A stretch of DNA of 64,000 bases from Antedon mediterranea. Its lineage: Eukaryota; Echinodermata; Crinoidea; Comatulida; Antedonidae. Position numbers and translations under genes: made by a program. This document shows positions 1 to 12,195 of the stretch, piece after piece (the stretch's first letter is position 1; every line of letters begins with the position of its first letter). Where the stretch lies: NCBI RefSeq assembly GCF_964355755.1, contig NC_092678.1, forward strand, positions 3,482,922 to 3,546,921, written 5' to 3'. Below the pieces are notes generated by a model, which made no database searches, was not told the DNA's origin, and saw only the letters and a program-made list of their open reading frames with translations.

Positions 1-140
1 TCTATTGATGGGACACCATCCTCAGATATGTTATAACACTATGTCCAATCCCTATTCTTGTGACAACATTGATGTCATATCAGTTATTTTTATATAAATT
101 AAAAAAGCATTCACAATAGCAATACAGAAGAACCCTATTA

Positions 141-299
141 AGCCGATTTTCCACTAGGCAAATTTGTTCGCGCGAATCGAAGGCGTCAGCTAATACGCAT
201 GCGTAGAGAAGGATCTGGAAGATGTAAACATGAATACACATGCGTGCAAGCTGGCGCTTTCGATTCGCGCGAACAAATTCGCCTAGTGGAAAATCGGCT
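141..299. mobile_element. MITE-like inverted-repeat element
   Basis: The two ends are inverted copies of one another for about 50 bases: AAGCCGATTTTCCACTAGGC reads inward from 140 and again, reverse-complemented, from 300. The inner part GTTCGCGCGAATCGAA is also matched. A TTA flanks each side (138-140 and 300-302), consistent with a 3-bp target duplication. The element is about 160 bp and non-coding. It sits in the intron before the SH2 exon. Confidence 0.7.
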
Positions 300-637
300 T
301 TAAGGAGACATCTTTGGGACCCAAAAAAGTGACCCCTTAATAAGCATGTCCCAAAGGAGAGATTCTACTTTATAGTTTCAGTTCATTCAGATTTACTCAT
401 TTAGTTCTGTATACCGTACAAGAGTCATGTGACACTTTGAATTGTAACTGTTTTTGTTCGTTTTTTATTTATCGGTTTTTGTATATCTTAAATATCGCAA
501 ACATAATTTCTATGTATATTTTATATTATTATATATTATATTATATTATTTTAATGACAATAAATGACAATAATTTTCCACTGATGAATGAATGAATGAA
601 TTGCAGTAATAATAATAAATAAATTTTTTTTTTCTAG

Positions 638-1271
638 GCACACAAGATTGAATATATATCACTTCAAAGTGATGCCACAAAACGACAGGTACGAAGTCAC
701 AAAGAATCTAAGGTTTCCAACAATACAAGAAGTTATTGACTATTTTATGGATCATGACATTCCCGGAAGCCAAATCACAGACCTGAAGCTGACAATGCCC
801 ATAGATAAACCAAAAATTGTGCGAACTGCTCGTTCTGTTGAATTACAAATGAAACGACGTGTGCCGCGTATGCGAAGGGTGAGTGAGCCTGATCCGATAG
901 CAGTTCAACAACCGTTGCCGATAGAGGCTCGCCCGCCATTACCTACCCCTCCTGTGGATGACCCAGTTTATCAAGAGGTCACTGATAATCATGATGTATC
1001 AAAATTTGTAATGGATATGTGTGCGATACAAGATCAACAACAAAGGCGACAAAAATGCAAATGCGGACTGTACTATGACGAATCTCTTCTGATTGACAAT
1101 TGGATGATGCATCGAAGCATGGCAAGCGAAAACCTGGGCAGACTCTTTTTTGTTAATGATTTATCGCAAAAGGCAATGTGGACACTACCGCAACAAGTTC
1201 AAAGTAAACTAAAAAGGGTCGACCCTTCTCGATATTTGATTTTTCAACGTTTGCAAAGAGAGTGTCAATAG
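638..1271 (+). CDS. Terminal exon of an SH2-domain adaptor with a WW-like tail (5' part missing)
   Basis: A pyrimidine-rich acceptor (ttttctag) ends at 637 and the exon opens with the last base of a split codon, then runs to a TAG at 1269-1271. The first 50 or so residues look like the C-terminal half of an SH2 domain (YHFKVMPQNDRYEV, then LRFPTIQEVIDYF, the usual F-P-x-x-x-E-x-I-x-Y-F helix). A Pro-rich linker follows with a possible phosphotyrosine site (DPVYQEV). Near the end, GRLFFVNDLSQKAMWTLP resembles the second and third strands of a WW domain, with the first Trp 26 residues before the second, a little longer than usual. The N-terminal half of the SH2 domain, with its phosphotyrosine-binding Arg, would lie upstream of the window. 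SH2 domains bind phosphotyrosine and WW domains bind proline motifs, so a cytoplasmic signalling adaptor is likely. I do not recognise the exact family. It is the only confident + strand gene. Confidence 0.72.
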
Positions 1272-1311
1272 CCTTTCTTGGTGACATTTTTTATACTATT
1301 GACAATGTACA

Positions 1312-1317
1312 AATAAA
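1312..1317 (+). promoter_or_regulatory. Polyadenylation signal AATAAA of the SH2 gene
   Basis: An AATAAA hexamer lies 41 bases after the stop codon at 1271. It fits the 3' end of the SH2/WW gene, with cleavage expected 10-30 bases further on. Confidence 0.6.
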
Positions 1318-4199
1318 TATTATTATAATACAATATTATACAGATATTGCCTGCTTAGAGGTTAAATATAAGATTTGACATCCCCGAGGGAATGATATTT
1401 TGTTGGAATACACATTTCCCGAAGCGCTAGCTGAGGGAAATATATATTCCCCGAGAACATAATATCATTCCCAAGTCATTCCAATTCCAATGTCATCGTA
1501 CTCGAGGATATATACGATTTACGATCCTCGCAGCAGTAGTCATGTGAATCACTTTCAATCAATCATGTTCATTGCAGTAATGATGACGTTCATGTATTTA
1601 CATAGGCTATGTAGTAATATCTAAATGTAGTAATATATAACAGTCTCAGCCAGGTCAGTATTGGAGAATTTGTGTTCAGTTGTTCAATTATAAGTCATCA
1701 TGTATCATATTGTATAGATTTGTGAAAATGAATATGGATATGATATGTTAAGCTCCGTCTACACTATCAAACTTTATGTGATAACAAAATTGTGATATGC
1801 CCATATATGGAGATGAAGATGTCATATCACTACCATATATAAGTATATTACCACCATATTCGGGCACATCACACTTTTTTTGTCAAACTAGTTTGATAGT
1901 GTAGACAAAGCTTTCAGGTATGGTAGTCTCATCAGAGTATTCAGTACACAACAGCAGCAGTTGTTTCAGCCTCAATGGCATAAATCCATAAGTTCATCTC
2001 AGAAGATTTTTTTTACTCTAAAGATATTTCCTCAAGGACATTAAAAATGGCATCAAATAAAATCCACTGCATACTATTGGGGAAATAATTCCTCTATCTC
2101 CCTGTCATAATGATAAACATTGGTTTGTAATTAATTGTATGCTCAGGCAATTTTATTTGTTTTAAGAATAGTATATAAGTATATATTTGTATATTTAAGT
2201 AGTTATATTTTTAATTGATGTATTCAACATATTATATATTTAAATAAGTAAGTTCATAGTTTAAACTTTGTTTGAAACTCTATGGGTAGGCATATGGTAC
2301 TAGCTTTCTGGCTGCTGTACTTGTATACATATTTCATCCTTGTAATAGAATTGTAAAATATGTACATCGTTGTATTTACAATAATTTACATAAAATTACT
2401 GCATACATATACAGATTGATTGAGATGATTGAGTGTATTTTACCTAAACATAATGTTTCTAAAAAAGACAACACGATCTTTATTTCCCCCTATTTCTTCA
2501 GGGAGAAATGGGCACTTGGTATCTTCAGAATTATGGACGCTACTATAGTTAAACTTTCATTTTGTTTACACGATGGAACCAAATAATTTACTTTGTAGGC
2601 CTACAAGAGAAAATATATTTTGATATTTGGTGTTCTTGAAATCTATGTTTTTATTGCGTGTTCTTGTGAATATAAACGGATTTAAAAAAATGGAAACTTG
2701 TATCGCGCTAAAAAATATTGGTTAAAGTCGAAACAAGAAGGAAAACCAGTGGCCGTATTCACCAATCACACTTAAGTGAGATATTTCCCTTAAATCCTAA
2801 GGATTTCCCTTAAATCAACAAAATATTAAGGGTTTCACTTAAGTGGTATTCACAAAGGGTTTAAGGTTAAGGGAAACCCTTAACTTGGTCTATTTTCCCC
2901 TTAACTTTTAAGGGACCTCAGAGGTCCCTTAAAAGTTCCCTTAACTCTATTCGTACCTTGGTTTTGCTGACGATTCTGCAAGTGCGAGTGCTAAGTTAAC
3001 CAGCCTAGGATTCATAATATTTCTCAATACAGACAGGTTTGGCCTAACTACACAGAAGTTTGGTTTGTAAGTAGTTCAAGCCACCGATAAATTGACGTCA
3101 TCGCATCGAGCTACAGAGTGACGCCATCGTATCGCGCTACAGTGACGCCATCGTATCGAGTGATGCGCCGCTTGCTATGTGTTTTTTTGTTGGTGTCCAA
3201 CACTTGCTATTGAATTATCAATTTTTATTATTCTATGAATACAAAATACAGTGCAACTACAGTGTGTGTGTTTGTCGTATTGCGCTACTATGCGCGCGCG
3301 TAGAACGCTTGCGATGTATTTTGTGATCGCGTATGCGGGTGTCCAACGCTGACTATTAAATCATCTCTTTATATTTTTCTATGAATACAATAAAATGCAA
3401 CGAAATCAATAAATAAATAGTCTGTGTAAATATTGCCTTTTAGATTTCCTTGTAGGGTTAAGTTATGATCTCGTCTATGTATTGTTGTGGTCCAAATGTT
3501 ACCTCTATTGTCATTGTATATTTTCAAGGTACCCCTAAATGGAAACCTTTGTTCAAGTTGTTGCCGTGGCTACTGAAACAGGATGTTTTAAACAATATTT
3601 TACGTCATCAAAAAGCAAATAAACTATTTTTAGTTATACAGAGAATGATTGATATTTCCAGTCATCAGTGATTAAAATTTAGACGTTTCCTCGAAACCTC
3701 TAGAATCTAAAAACGCCCCCAATAATGTAAATCTGTATTATGTAATGTAATGTAACGAATACTATAATGGGCATTTGAAGTTGTAGTAACTGGTTGAAAT
3801 GTGTTGGTTTACACAAATAATCCGTATGCAACTGACTGCATAACCTTCCCTATTTAAAACCTATTTAAAAATGCTCGTGTTCTGTTTGCTAACAGAAACT
3901 TGATGTTACACAAGGAGGAGTTGGCGTCTCCTACATCTGAGACGTACAGAGTAAATAATATAATGAGACCCATTTAAACCAATCTATTTTAATTTTTTTC
4001 TGAATATATATTAACCAATCAAAGTATTGCATATAAACATTATTAATAATACGTTTTATTTTAAATTAATTGTCATTCATTGTATCTATTCTATAACAAT
4101 ATATTATGAACTTCCACTTGCATTCTTCGTTACTGTTTTACCAATGTAACAAATGTCGCATCTATTAAAATAATAAAGCAATACAATATTATCGAGAAA
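1318..4199. other. Intergenic stretch, no gene seen
   Basis: I see no supportable gene between the SH2 gene and the minisatellite. It holds one MITE copy (1751-1912) and, at about 2755-2960, a segment dense in TTAAGGG and CCCTTAA words that can fold on itself and looks like a repeat fragment. A 68-codon + strand frame at 3465-3671 has no recognisable content. Confidence 0.5.
1751..1912. mobile_element. MITE family A, copy 1
   Basis: The left end reads AGCTCCGTCTACACTATCAA and the right end is its near reverse complement (TTTGATAGTGTAGACAAAGCT). The interior carries the family's shared words: tgtgc/gcccatatatgg, gatgtcatatcactaccat, and gggcacatcacac. Other copies or pieces lie at 6099-6257, 7051-7165, 14666-14815 and 20512-20605. 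It is non-coding and about 160 bp. Confidence 0.75.
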
Positions 4200-4217
4200 T
4201 TTCATATAATTATACGA

Positions 4218-4930
4218 TCACCATCATCATCAACATCAACAACAACCACCATATCCTCCTTCTCCTCATCATCATTAACATCAACAACAACCACCATATC
4301 CTCCCTCCTCCTCATCATCATTAACATCAATAACAACCACCATATCCTCCCTCCTCCTCATCATTATTAACATCAACAACAACCACCATATCCTCCCTCC
4401 TCCTCATCATTATCAACATCAACAACAACCACCATATCCTCCCTCCTCCTCATCATCATCAACATCAACAACAACCACCATATCCTCCCTCCTCCTCATC
4501 ATCATTAACATCAATAACAACCACCATATCCTTTCTCCTCCTCATCATTATCAACATCAACAACAACCACCATATCCTCCCTCCTCCTCATCATCATTAA
4601 CATCAATAACAACCACCATATCCTTTCTCCTCCTCATCATTATCAACATCAACAACAACCACCATATCCTCCCTCCTCCTCATCATCATTAACATCAATA
4701 ACAACCACCATATCCTTTCTCCTCCTCATCATTATCAACATCAACAACAACCACCATATCCTCCCTCCTCCTCATCATCATCAACAACAACCACCATATC
4801 CTCCCTCCTCCTCATCATTATCAACATCAACAACAACCACCATATACTCCCTCCTCCTCCTCCTCATCATCATTAACATCAACAACAACCACCATATCCT
4901 CCCTCCTCCTCATCATCATTAACATTAACC
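4218..4930. repeat. Minisatellite, about 45-bp unit
   Basis: About fifteen tandem copies of a unit close to 45 bp, built from CATCATCATTAACATCAACA, ACAACCACCATATCC and TCCCTCCTCCTC. The spacing between copies of CCACCATATCC is 45-46 bp near the left end. One strand is almost free of G. It lies about 180 bp beyond the stop codon of the minus-strand Kazal gene at 5.1-8.3 kb, so it may fall in or just after that gene's 3' end. No coding role is supported. Confidence 0.85.
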
Positions 4931-5108
4931 ATTGCAAACTCAAAATATGACAACATAGTCTCATCTTGTCATCGAAATTACCATTCCGATACCAATCTTG
5001 TGTTGAGTGGTCACTATACGTTTCCTTAATAGACCAGACCACATTTATACCATCTCATTCAACCAATTTTTGTCTCTACAAATATTATTACCTTATTGGG
5101 TGCTGTAC

Positions 5109-8100
5109 TCATGGCACGTTAGTAGTGGCTTTTTCCAAGCAGCTGCCACGGTGTGCGACCGTCGTATTCAAACTGACGTCCTTGCAGACGATAGCCTCGA
5201 AGACACACAGAGAGGGGTACGTAACGTCGTCTGTGCCACACACAGGGTCAAACTCCAGAGGACAAGTGCTTGGACAGACGACCTCCTTCGTCGTTTTGGT
5301 TGAAGTTGTTGGGTTCTCTATAATATAACAATATTTGATTGTAATTCTTTTCGTTTTATATTAGTTTCGTTTACATTCTTTTGTGCCGAATTTGATTTTG
5401 ATTACTGTGTACGTCTAATAAAACCAAAACTGGTTGGAACAAATGATAACGTACTATTGTCATACCGTCCTAATTTCCGACATGAAGAGGAGAGAGAGCG
5501 ACACAAAAAGAAAGGAACTGAATCACCATGGAACACATTATATCTGATGATTATCGTTGTTAGTATTAAGTGGAGTTGAAACATTCAAAGGCTTGAAAAC
5601 ATTGTAGAACCACAGGGGCCATATCTAGCATAATTATGCTATCTAGCGTAATTTTGACTCATTTGGCATTTCTAATTTTAGAAAATCTACATAATCTGGC
5701 ATATTTCTGAAAAACCAATTTTTCCGATGATCTAGCAGTTTTGCTAGTATTTTTTCGAAACAATCTAGCATAATTGTAACCAAATCTAGCATAGTTCGGT
5801 CAAAATCCTTATTCATAAATTCATATACCGTCCTCTGATACAATGCCATTTGTTCATAATCTTGTGCTGCCACCTAGCATTATTTTGTTTCCATCGCTGC
5901 CCATACATTTGTACTTACTTCCTCCGACTTGTGGTATATTGATTCCTACCCCGTTATCGGTTTCGTTGACGTTACCGCTTTCTTCTACTTCTGGTGCTGC
6001 AGTTGTTACCATTAGTGCTGGATCCCCAAGGGAAGACTCTATTCCCATTACTACTGATGACAAATCTGAAAGTAATACAATAAGTGTGTCTTGTTTTAAG
6101 CTCTGTCTACACTATCAAACTTTATGTGACAAAAAAAAAAAAAAACCTGTGATGTGCCCATGTATGGACATGAAGATGTCATATCACCACCATATTTTGG
6201 CTCATAGATAAATCACTTTTTTTTGTGTCAAACTAGTTTGATAGTGTAGATAGAGCTTTAGATTGTTCTTTCTTTTGTCAGATATTTTACGGTTATTTAA
6301 ATACCATACTATGATTCTTTTATCATTATCTAATGTTAAGTAGTCCAAAAATGAGTTTGTTTTATTTAGTGAAACTTACCTGATAACTGTGGTGGATCTA
6401 TTTCCAATACAGATCCATCCTGTGTTTCTCCTCCTCCTCCTTCTTCTTCTTCTTCACTACTACTGCTGCTATCTTCTGTATTCTGTTGTTGTTGTTGTTG
6501 TTGTTGTCTCTGCCTCTGCATTTTCTGTCGTAAATTTCTAAACCCATTAGGTCGTCTATATTCTTCACTGTCTGCGTCTCGAAGTTCTCCTGAAAGTAAA
6601 TAAGTCATATTTAGTGATATTGCCCATGCTAGTTCGCACACACACATACAGCGCCATATCTCGATTAGTCTAACCTATCTCATAATTAAGGCTTCGTTGG
6701 TAGCTGGGCTGCATTATTTTTTTCCTATCAGGTTAAGGCAGAAGTCATGAATACACGAACCAAATTGGGCCCTATGGCAATTGAAAGAAGTTTTGAAATA
6801 TATTTGTCCAAAGTTGTTTTATATTGATAATTTGTCGTCTACCATTCATAATTAACTTTTAGATTGATTTGATTTTTTTTACCAAACAATACAACAAAAT
6901 AAATTAAAAAATAGTATTTTTTATTAAAATATTGTTCAAAAAAGTGATTATCTATACTATACCATTAGCAGTTCAAAAGTTCATAAATTAATTTCCATAT
7001 ATTTTTTATAGAACAAATATTCTGACTAATTCAATACAAACCTTCTCTTAAGCTCTGTCTACTGCGCTATCAAACGTTATGTGACAAAAATGTGATGTGC
7101 CCATAGGCCTATATGGATATGATGATGTCACACTCATTTTGTAAAACTAACTAGCTTTTCCATAATAGTATATCTACAGGCAGTTTTCATACATGGTTAC
7201 CATGGTGAATTGATATTTATTATTTTTTACATTGGTGAAATTAATAATTATACATTGTAATGTTTTTGTTTGGTAATGCAATGTATATAAAAAGATTGAA
7301 AAAAAAAAATCCAAAAAACTTCGTAGTTCAAATGCTAACAAATTAATGTTCATACAACACTTGTACTTGTATTATTTATAGTAATTGTTAAAGAAATCCC
7401 CTTCCAACACATGCAGCCTTGGTTTATTATTTCAAATTTCGCAGGCTATGATTTAAAAAAAGTGGTATGATTCAGATATTAATTTTACATGCGTCGTAGG
7501 ACTGACTTTTACGTTGCTTCCTGTTCTTTATTAGTTTCGTATTAACAGCATTTAAATTCAATCAAAATGAATGAAGTGGTTGTATACAGTGACAAGAGGT
7601 ATATAATATTGAGAATATTGTTGAATTAATAGATTATTGGTTTCGTATTGACAGCATTGTTATTATTCAATATGATTAAAGATGTTGTGGTGTATTGCTT
7701 TGGTACAAGACAGTACAACTATTATATGATAGTGATATTTCAGTTTTAGAAATTACTCATTTCCCGTCTTGAAGTAAATAGCATATTTGTTTTGTTGACC
7801 AAGCATGGTTTTGGTATTTAGAACATGTGTATTACCATAATACTGAATAATGGTGTAGGCCTACTACATTGCTTCTTACCCTTTCTTGTTGTTATATTCC
7901 TCCAGTTTTTTTAGAATTGTTCTTCACTTCGTGGTTATTTTGTGATTTTTAATTTTACATCCGTGTTTGGGTGATTTGGTTTACTTTAGGTTTATGTTAG
8001 ATAAGGATTTTTAAAGGGATGTTAATTTTATTGTGTCTACAAAAAAATTGTCAAATTTGTTAATTAGTAATTTGTTATTTTATTTTTTCAGTTTTCTTTC

Positions 8101-8285
8101 TTATAAATGATGTTATTGGTAAGGGTGTATCAATTACAATAGTCGAACAATAATTGATAATGTTACAAGTAACATTAATATACATAGACCTAAATATAAA
8201 ATTTAAAAGTTATCTTACTTCCAGGCCTTGCTGCAGACAATGCAATCAGGACAAGAAGTATTGATAATAATGATAATGTATTCAT
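5109..8285 (-). CDS. Secreted acidic protein with one C-terminal Kazal domain (210 aa model)
   Basis: Four exons: 8285-8219, 6589-6380, 6065-5919 and 5317-5109, all joined in phase 1, giving 210 residues. Exon 1 encodes a signal peptide (MNTLSLLSILLVLIALSAA). Exon 2 is disordered: charged, with a Gln run followed by SSSSSEEEEEGGGG, a typical casein-kinase-like acidic stretch. Exon 3 is a Thr/Glu/Val linker. Exon 4 is a Kazal domain (CPSTCPLEFDPVCGTDD...C), with six Cys and spacing C-x3-C-x7-C-x10-C-x6-C-x13-C. The residue two after the second Cys, the usual P1 site, is Leu. A TGA ends the frame at 5109-5111. The ATG is preceded by an acceptor-like AAG, so a non-coding first exon upstream is likely, perhaps ending at about 9232. 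Extracellular protease inhibition is the usual role of Kazal domains; the target is unknown. MITE copies sit in introns 1 and 2. Confidence 0.78.
6099..6257. mobile_element. MITE family A, copy 2 (intronic)
   Basis: Full-length copy with ends AGCTCTGTCTACACTATC and, inverted, GATAGTGTAGATAGAGCT, flanked by TTA or TTTA on each side. It lies in an intron of the 210-aa Kazal gene, only about 35 bp upstream of that intron's acceptor on the minus strand. Confidence 0.75.
7051..7165. mobile_element. MITE family A, degraded copy 3 (intronic)
   Basis: The left end AGCTCTGTCTACTGCGCTAT and the interior gatgtgcccat and gatgatgtcac match the family. The right end is eroded. It lies in the long first intron of the 210-aa Kazal gene. 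Confidence 0.6.
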
Positions 8286-8289
8286 CTTC

Positions 8290-10060
8290 GACCCTTAATA
8301 AATGAAATAAAAAGATTTGATCAATAAAAAATAATACATAAGATACAAAAACGACACATTTTACCACACCCGTACTGATATTACCTCAATCTGCGGACCA
8401 TTACTCATTACCACACGGCCTATACAGTAATAGCATTCACTCAAAAATATTAACAAAGAAACAATTTTTTTTATTTTATTTATTTAAAAACATATTTGTA
8501 CAGGATAAAAACATATCAGATATAGAGATTGTACCTGTTTTACATAATATCCTGTTTTCAGAGCAATAGATTAAAAAACATTTAAAAAGAAGACATTCAA
8601 AAACTTACAATAAAACTGTAAAAATCACAATACAAAGACAAACAATATTAAAGTGTTTTTAAAGAAGAACATTGACTTGATTAAATAACGGCCATATCCT
8701 AATAATATTATACATGAACTATTTTGTAATTGAAAATGGTAACATAAAATTACAATAAATTGTTTTATGATTGGGATTTATTTGCGCGATTTAATTGATA
8801 ATGAATTTCCTAAAACATTTAATTTTGTGATTTCGCTTTATACGCTCATCATTAATATTGCTTTATATTACATCTACCCAGTACGGTAGCGGGCAATCGC
8901 TGTAAGATTAATTATCAGCTACAATTATATAGAAAATGACTAACTAAAATAACGACGTCAAAAATGGATTCCGATATTATAATGCTCTCCCTATCAAAAG
9001 AAATAAATATAGATCACATTTATATGACCTTTCAAAGGTTATATTAGTTTTTTTATTAGGCCTATGCAAAATAAGTTTGTTTCGGTTTTTAACAATAACT
9101 TCTGTGAGTAGGAAAATCAGTATATGAATTTAGATTTTCTACTTATGTAATTGGCACGTACATATTTAGGCCTATCATTTATGTAATTGCATACCTACAT
9201 ACTAAATACACATTAAATATAGACACATTACCTTTATTTACTGATCACTAGCTGCTTTCAAATTGTTCTTGCTTTCCGTCTTGTCAAGTTGTTTAAAATT
9301 ATTAATATCTTGTAGTATACCTTATGGATCTGTATATATCCGTTTAGTTTTAAAATCGTCAAATCACCATCCTTTACGTAATAAGTTCATTGCGTTTTCA
9401 AGAAGTTTGCGTTTATCCTCCAACTTAAACGTCACTGAATTATTTATTGTAATTTCCTTTTACATTTGACCTTGTGACGTTGAAACTTTCTTCCTTAAAG
9501 ATTTAATTTCCGAAGTGCACTTTTCTGTTCGGCTTACATTCGTTTATTTTTGGTTCTAACATACTTGGTATTCAATATTAATAATGGCGCGCCAAGCTGT
9601 CATTTATTCAAGCAATAGAAATATCTTAGTTTTAAATAGAGTAATTTTTAATAGAGATATCTCTGTTAATCTCTATTATTAGAGATATCTCTATTAAAAA
9701 CTAAGATATCTCTATTTGAAACTAAGATATCTTAGTTTTTAAGATATTTTAATTTTAAATAGAGATATATCTATTAATAGAAATATATTTTCTTAGTTTA
9801 AAACTATGAAATCTTTATTTCCGAATAAATGACAACTTGGCGCACTATTGACTTGATCTCTCTGTGACTTGAATACTACTGTTCGAGTTTTACAAAGGAG
9901 AAGGAATCAAAATATCATTTATTCTAATGATGTATTTATTTCACCAAGAATACGCGTTTTATTATAAGGAAGACCGGTTTCTAAAAACAATATATTTATT
10001 ATTATTTATCTATAGGCCTATCATTCTAGGAGAATGTGCATTTAGATATAATATTTATCA
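8290..10060. other. Non-coding stretch upstream of the 210-aa Kazal gene
   Basis: No coding exon seen. It holds AT-rich dispersed repeat sequence (about 8460-8680) and a MITE-like palindrome (9586-9844). A possible donor at about 9231 (AATAAAG followed by GTAATG on the minus strand) could end a non-coding first exon of the gene at 5.1-8.3 kb. No convincing TATA box was found beside it. Confidence 0.35.
9586..9844. mobile_element. MITE-like palindromic element
   Basis: The ends GCGCCAAGCTGTCATTTATT and, inverted, AATAAATGACAACTTGGCGC match over about 20 bases. The interior is filled with TAGAGATATC/GATATCTCTA palindromes that can fold on themselves. Non-coding. Confidence 0.65.
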
Positions 10061-10973
10061 CTATCTACTCGAGCCCCTCGGTTGTGGTACGCCATGACAA
10101 CCCGCCTTGCACGGACCAGATGATCCTCGTCTAGCTCGCCTGATCTCGTCAAGAACATCATGTTTATCAACCTCTACCGACTGAGAATAAGCTTGCACGT
10201 TCGCCAGATTTGCTGCAGCGACTAAAATAAAACACATACTAATAGATATATGATAATAATACTTTCAATAGTTCTTTTTGTCAATGGTATTGCAGTGGCG
10301 CTTACATTTCTAACATAGGCGGATCCATTTGCGATGCGCAAGATAAGCCATTAGGTTAAATTCAGCACTTAATTTCACAGTTTTTAGGCTCTTATTAAAA
10401 GAAATGGAACAATAGAACTAACAAGCAATATTTGAAATGTTTCGTTAAATAATTTGGTTTTAATCTATTCCATTTCAGATTTTAATTACCGTTTTGATTA
10501 TTAGAGTTTGTGTTTCCTTGAGCGGAATCATCATCTTACCTTCGAGTCACTATAAATATTGTAATTATTTGATTAGTTGATTTTATTCGGCTTTTAGAAC
10601 CTTAATTATTGTGGTTTTTTATTTAATATATGTATTGGTTGCCTAATTTCGGTTTAAGGTTAAAAAGATAATCATTTTTAAAGTGATGTTTAGGTTAATA
10701 TTTTGTGTGTACAGAAAACTAACTTTCAGTCATCAAGGAAAACTTTGTATATTATCTGCCAAAGTGTACACATTTTTATGTCATCGTTGGGCCACTTATG
10801 GCATCTTATTACTGATTTGTTTTGCAATATTTTTTACAATAATTAAAAAGTCATTAATGATGTACATACATTTCAATAAATATATATATAAACAAACATT
10901 AATCTTACTTGCAGTAAGCTGCAGATAACGCAATCAGGACAATAAGTATTGGTAAAAAGCCAAATGTTTTCAT
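10061..10973 (-). pseudogene. Frame-broken paralogue of the small secreted peptide gene
   Basis: Three exon-like segments match neighbouring genes. Segment 10973-10909 encodes a signal peptide (MKTFGFLPILIVLIALSAA) close to that of the 210-aa Kazal gene. A middle segment at about 10539-10480 matches exon 2 of the 70-aa peptide gene. The last, 10221-10061, matches its exon 3 (ANLANVQA) and continues to a 52-residue tail containing RRARR then a short piece with two Cys (PCKAGCHG). Two lesions stand out. The signal exon is 65 nt rather than 67, leaving phase 2 instead of phase 1. The middle segment has TAA where the paralogue has CAA. No combination of these three segments gave me an open frame through exon 3. 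It may be a pseudogene, or may use another first exon. The TAA change also creates a strong donor (AAG/GTAAGA). Confidence 0.5.
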
Positions 10974-12163
10974 TTTTTATCCTAATAAAAAAGAAAAATG
11001 TTAATTATAGAAAATAACACAAACAACATTATACGTTATTATTTATTTCGTTCGTTAAAAAGGCTTTTTTTCTTTTATTTATATCCACAAAAAAAGTAGT
11101 AGTAGTAGAAGTTAATCCAGGTCTGCACATACCAAATTTGTGTTTGCATTATTCAAGTTTGCAAACTAAAGTTTGCTATTGTAAGCCTAGATTTCGTTTC
11201 TGTTTCACATAAAGTTTGATAATGTAGACAGAGCTCGAACGTATATTTTATTTTTTTAAGTGATTTTTTCAAATTTGTTAATTTTTTTAAATGTTTCTGT
11301 TTCCATATATTTATATATATATTTTTGTAAATCAACAATTTCAGCCTTCGGGCTGCATGTTTTTTATTGTATAAACCTGAATAAAAAAAAAAAACAAAAA
11401 AAAAACTCGGAGTTTGCTCAAGTTTGCAAACAAAAGTTTTAAGTTTTAGGCTATGTACCTTCTTGACAAACTAGTTTGCTGATATGAATGATGAACACAG
11501 CCAATCAAGTAACTTTCGTTGTATTCATATTAATCTGCAGATGTACAAAAAGTCAGCCTCCAGTAAGAGAAGGTAGTTCTCCAAAGTTTGCTAGGGACAA
11601 ATCCTCACTAGCAAATTTAACTTTATCAGCTTGCATAACGAACTTCTACAGTAGTTAAATCGGAGTATGCTATCAAATAATTGGTAAAGTTTGCTAGTGT
11701 AGACTATAGGCAGTTTATCCTGGTTTAACCCGAAATGACTTCGATACTGTCGGCGTGAGTTTCTCACAAAATAGGCCTAATAATTCAAAGTATTTTACAT
11801 TTATATTTATTTCACCAAGAATACTTGTTTTTATTACACCCGTTGATAAGCTGTATTATTATTTAAAGTAGATCGTTTTTATTTGAACATAACAAAACAA
11901 ATTCTTATACTGTATCACCATTTTGTACGCCTATTGAAATAGTAAACTCAGATACAATAAATATACAACAATTACCGGTTGATTGTTATAGATAAATTGC
12001 ATCCACTATTTCTTAATTGATGATATGATGATATGATATATTGTTAGATCATGGAGTGTATTTATATAATTACACTCTGGTTGATGCTGTTAATTTTCTT
12101 AAAATAATGAAATAATTAATCTAACTATTAATTAAAATCAGGAAAATATGCACAGATCTACAT

Positions 12164-12169
12164 ATTTAT
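12164..12169 (-). promoter_or_regulatory. Polyadenylation signal of the 70-aa peptide gene
   Basis: TTTATT on the + strand (AATAAA on the minus strand) about 30 bases past the stop codon at 12196. Position approximate by one or two bases. Confidence 0.5.
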
Positions 12170-12195
12170 TTTGTTGTTGAAATTGCGATTTGTTT

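Noticed and set aside
5007-5303. 98-codon and 120-codon + strand frames over the last Kazal exon of the 210-aa gene
   Set aside because: Antisense of a clear Kazal domain.
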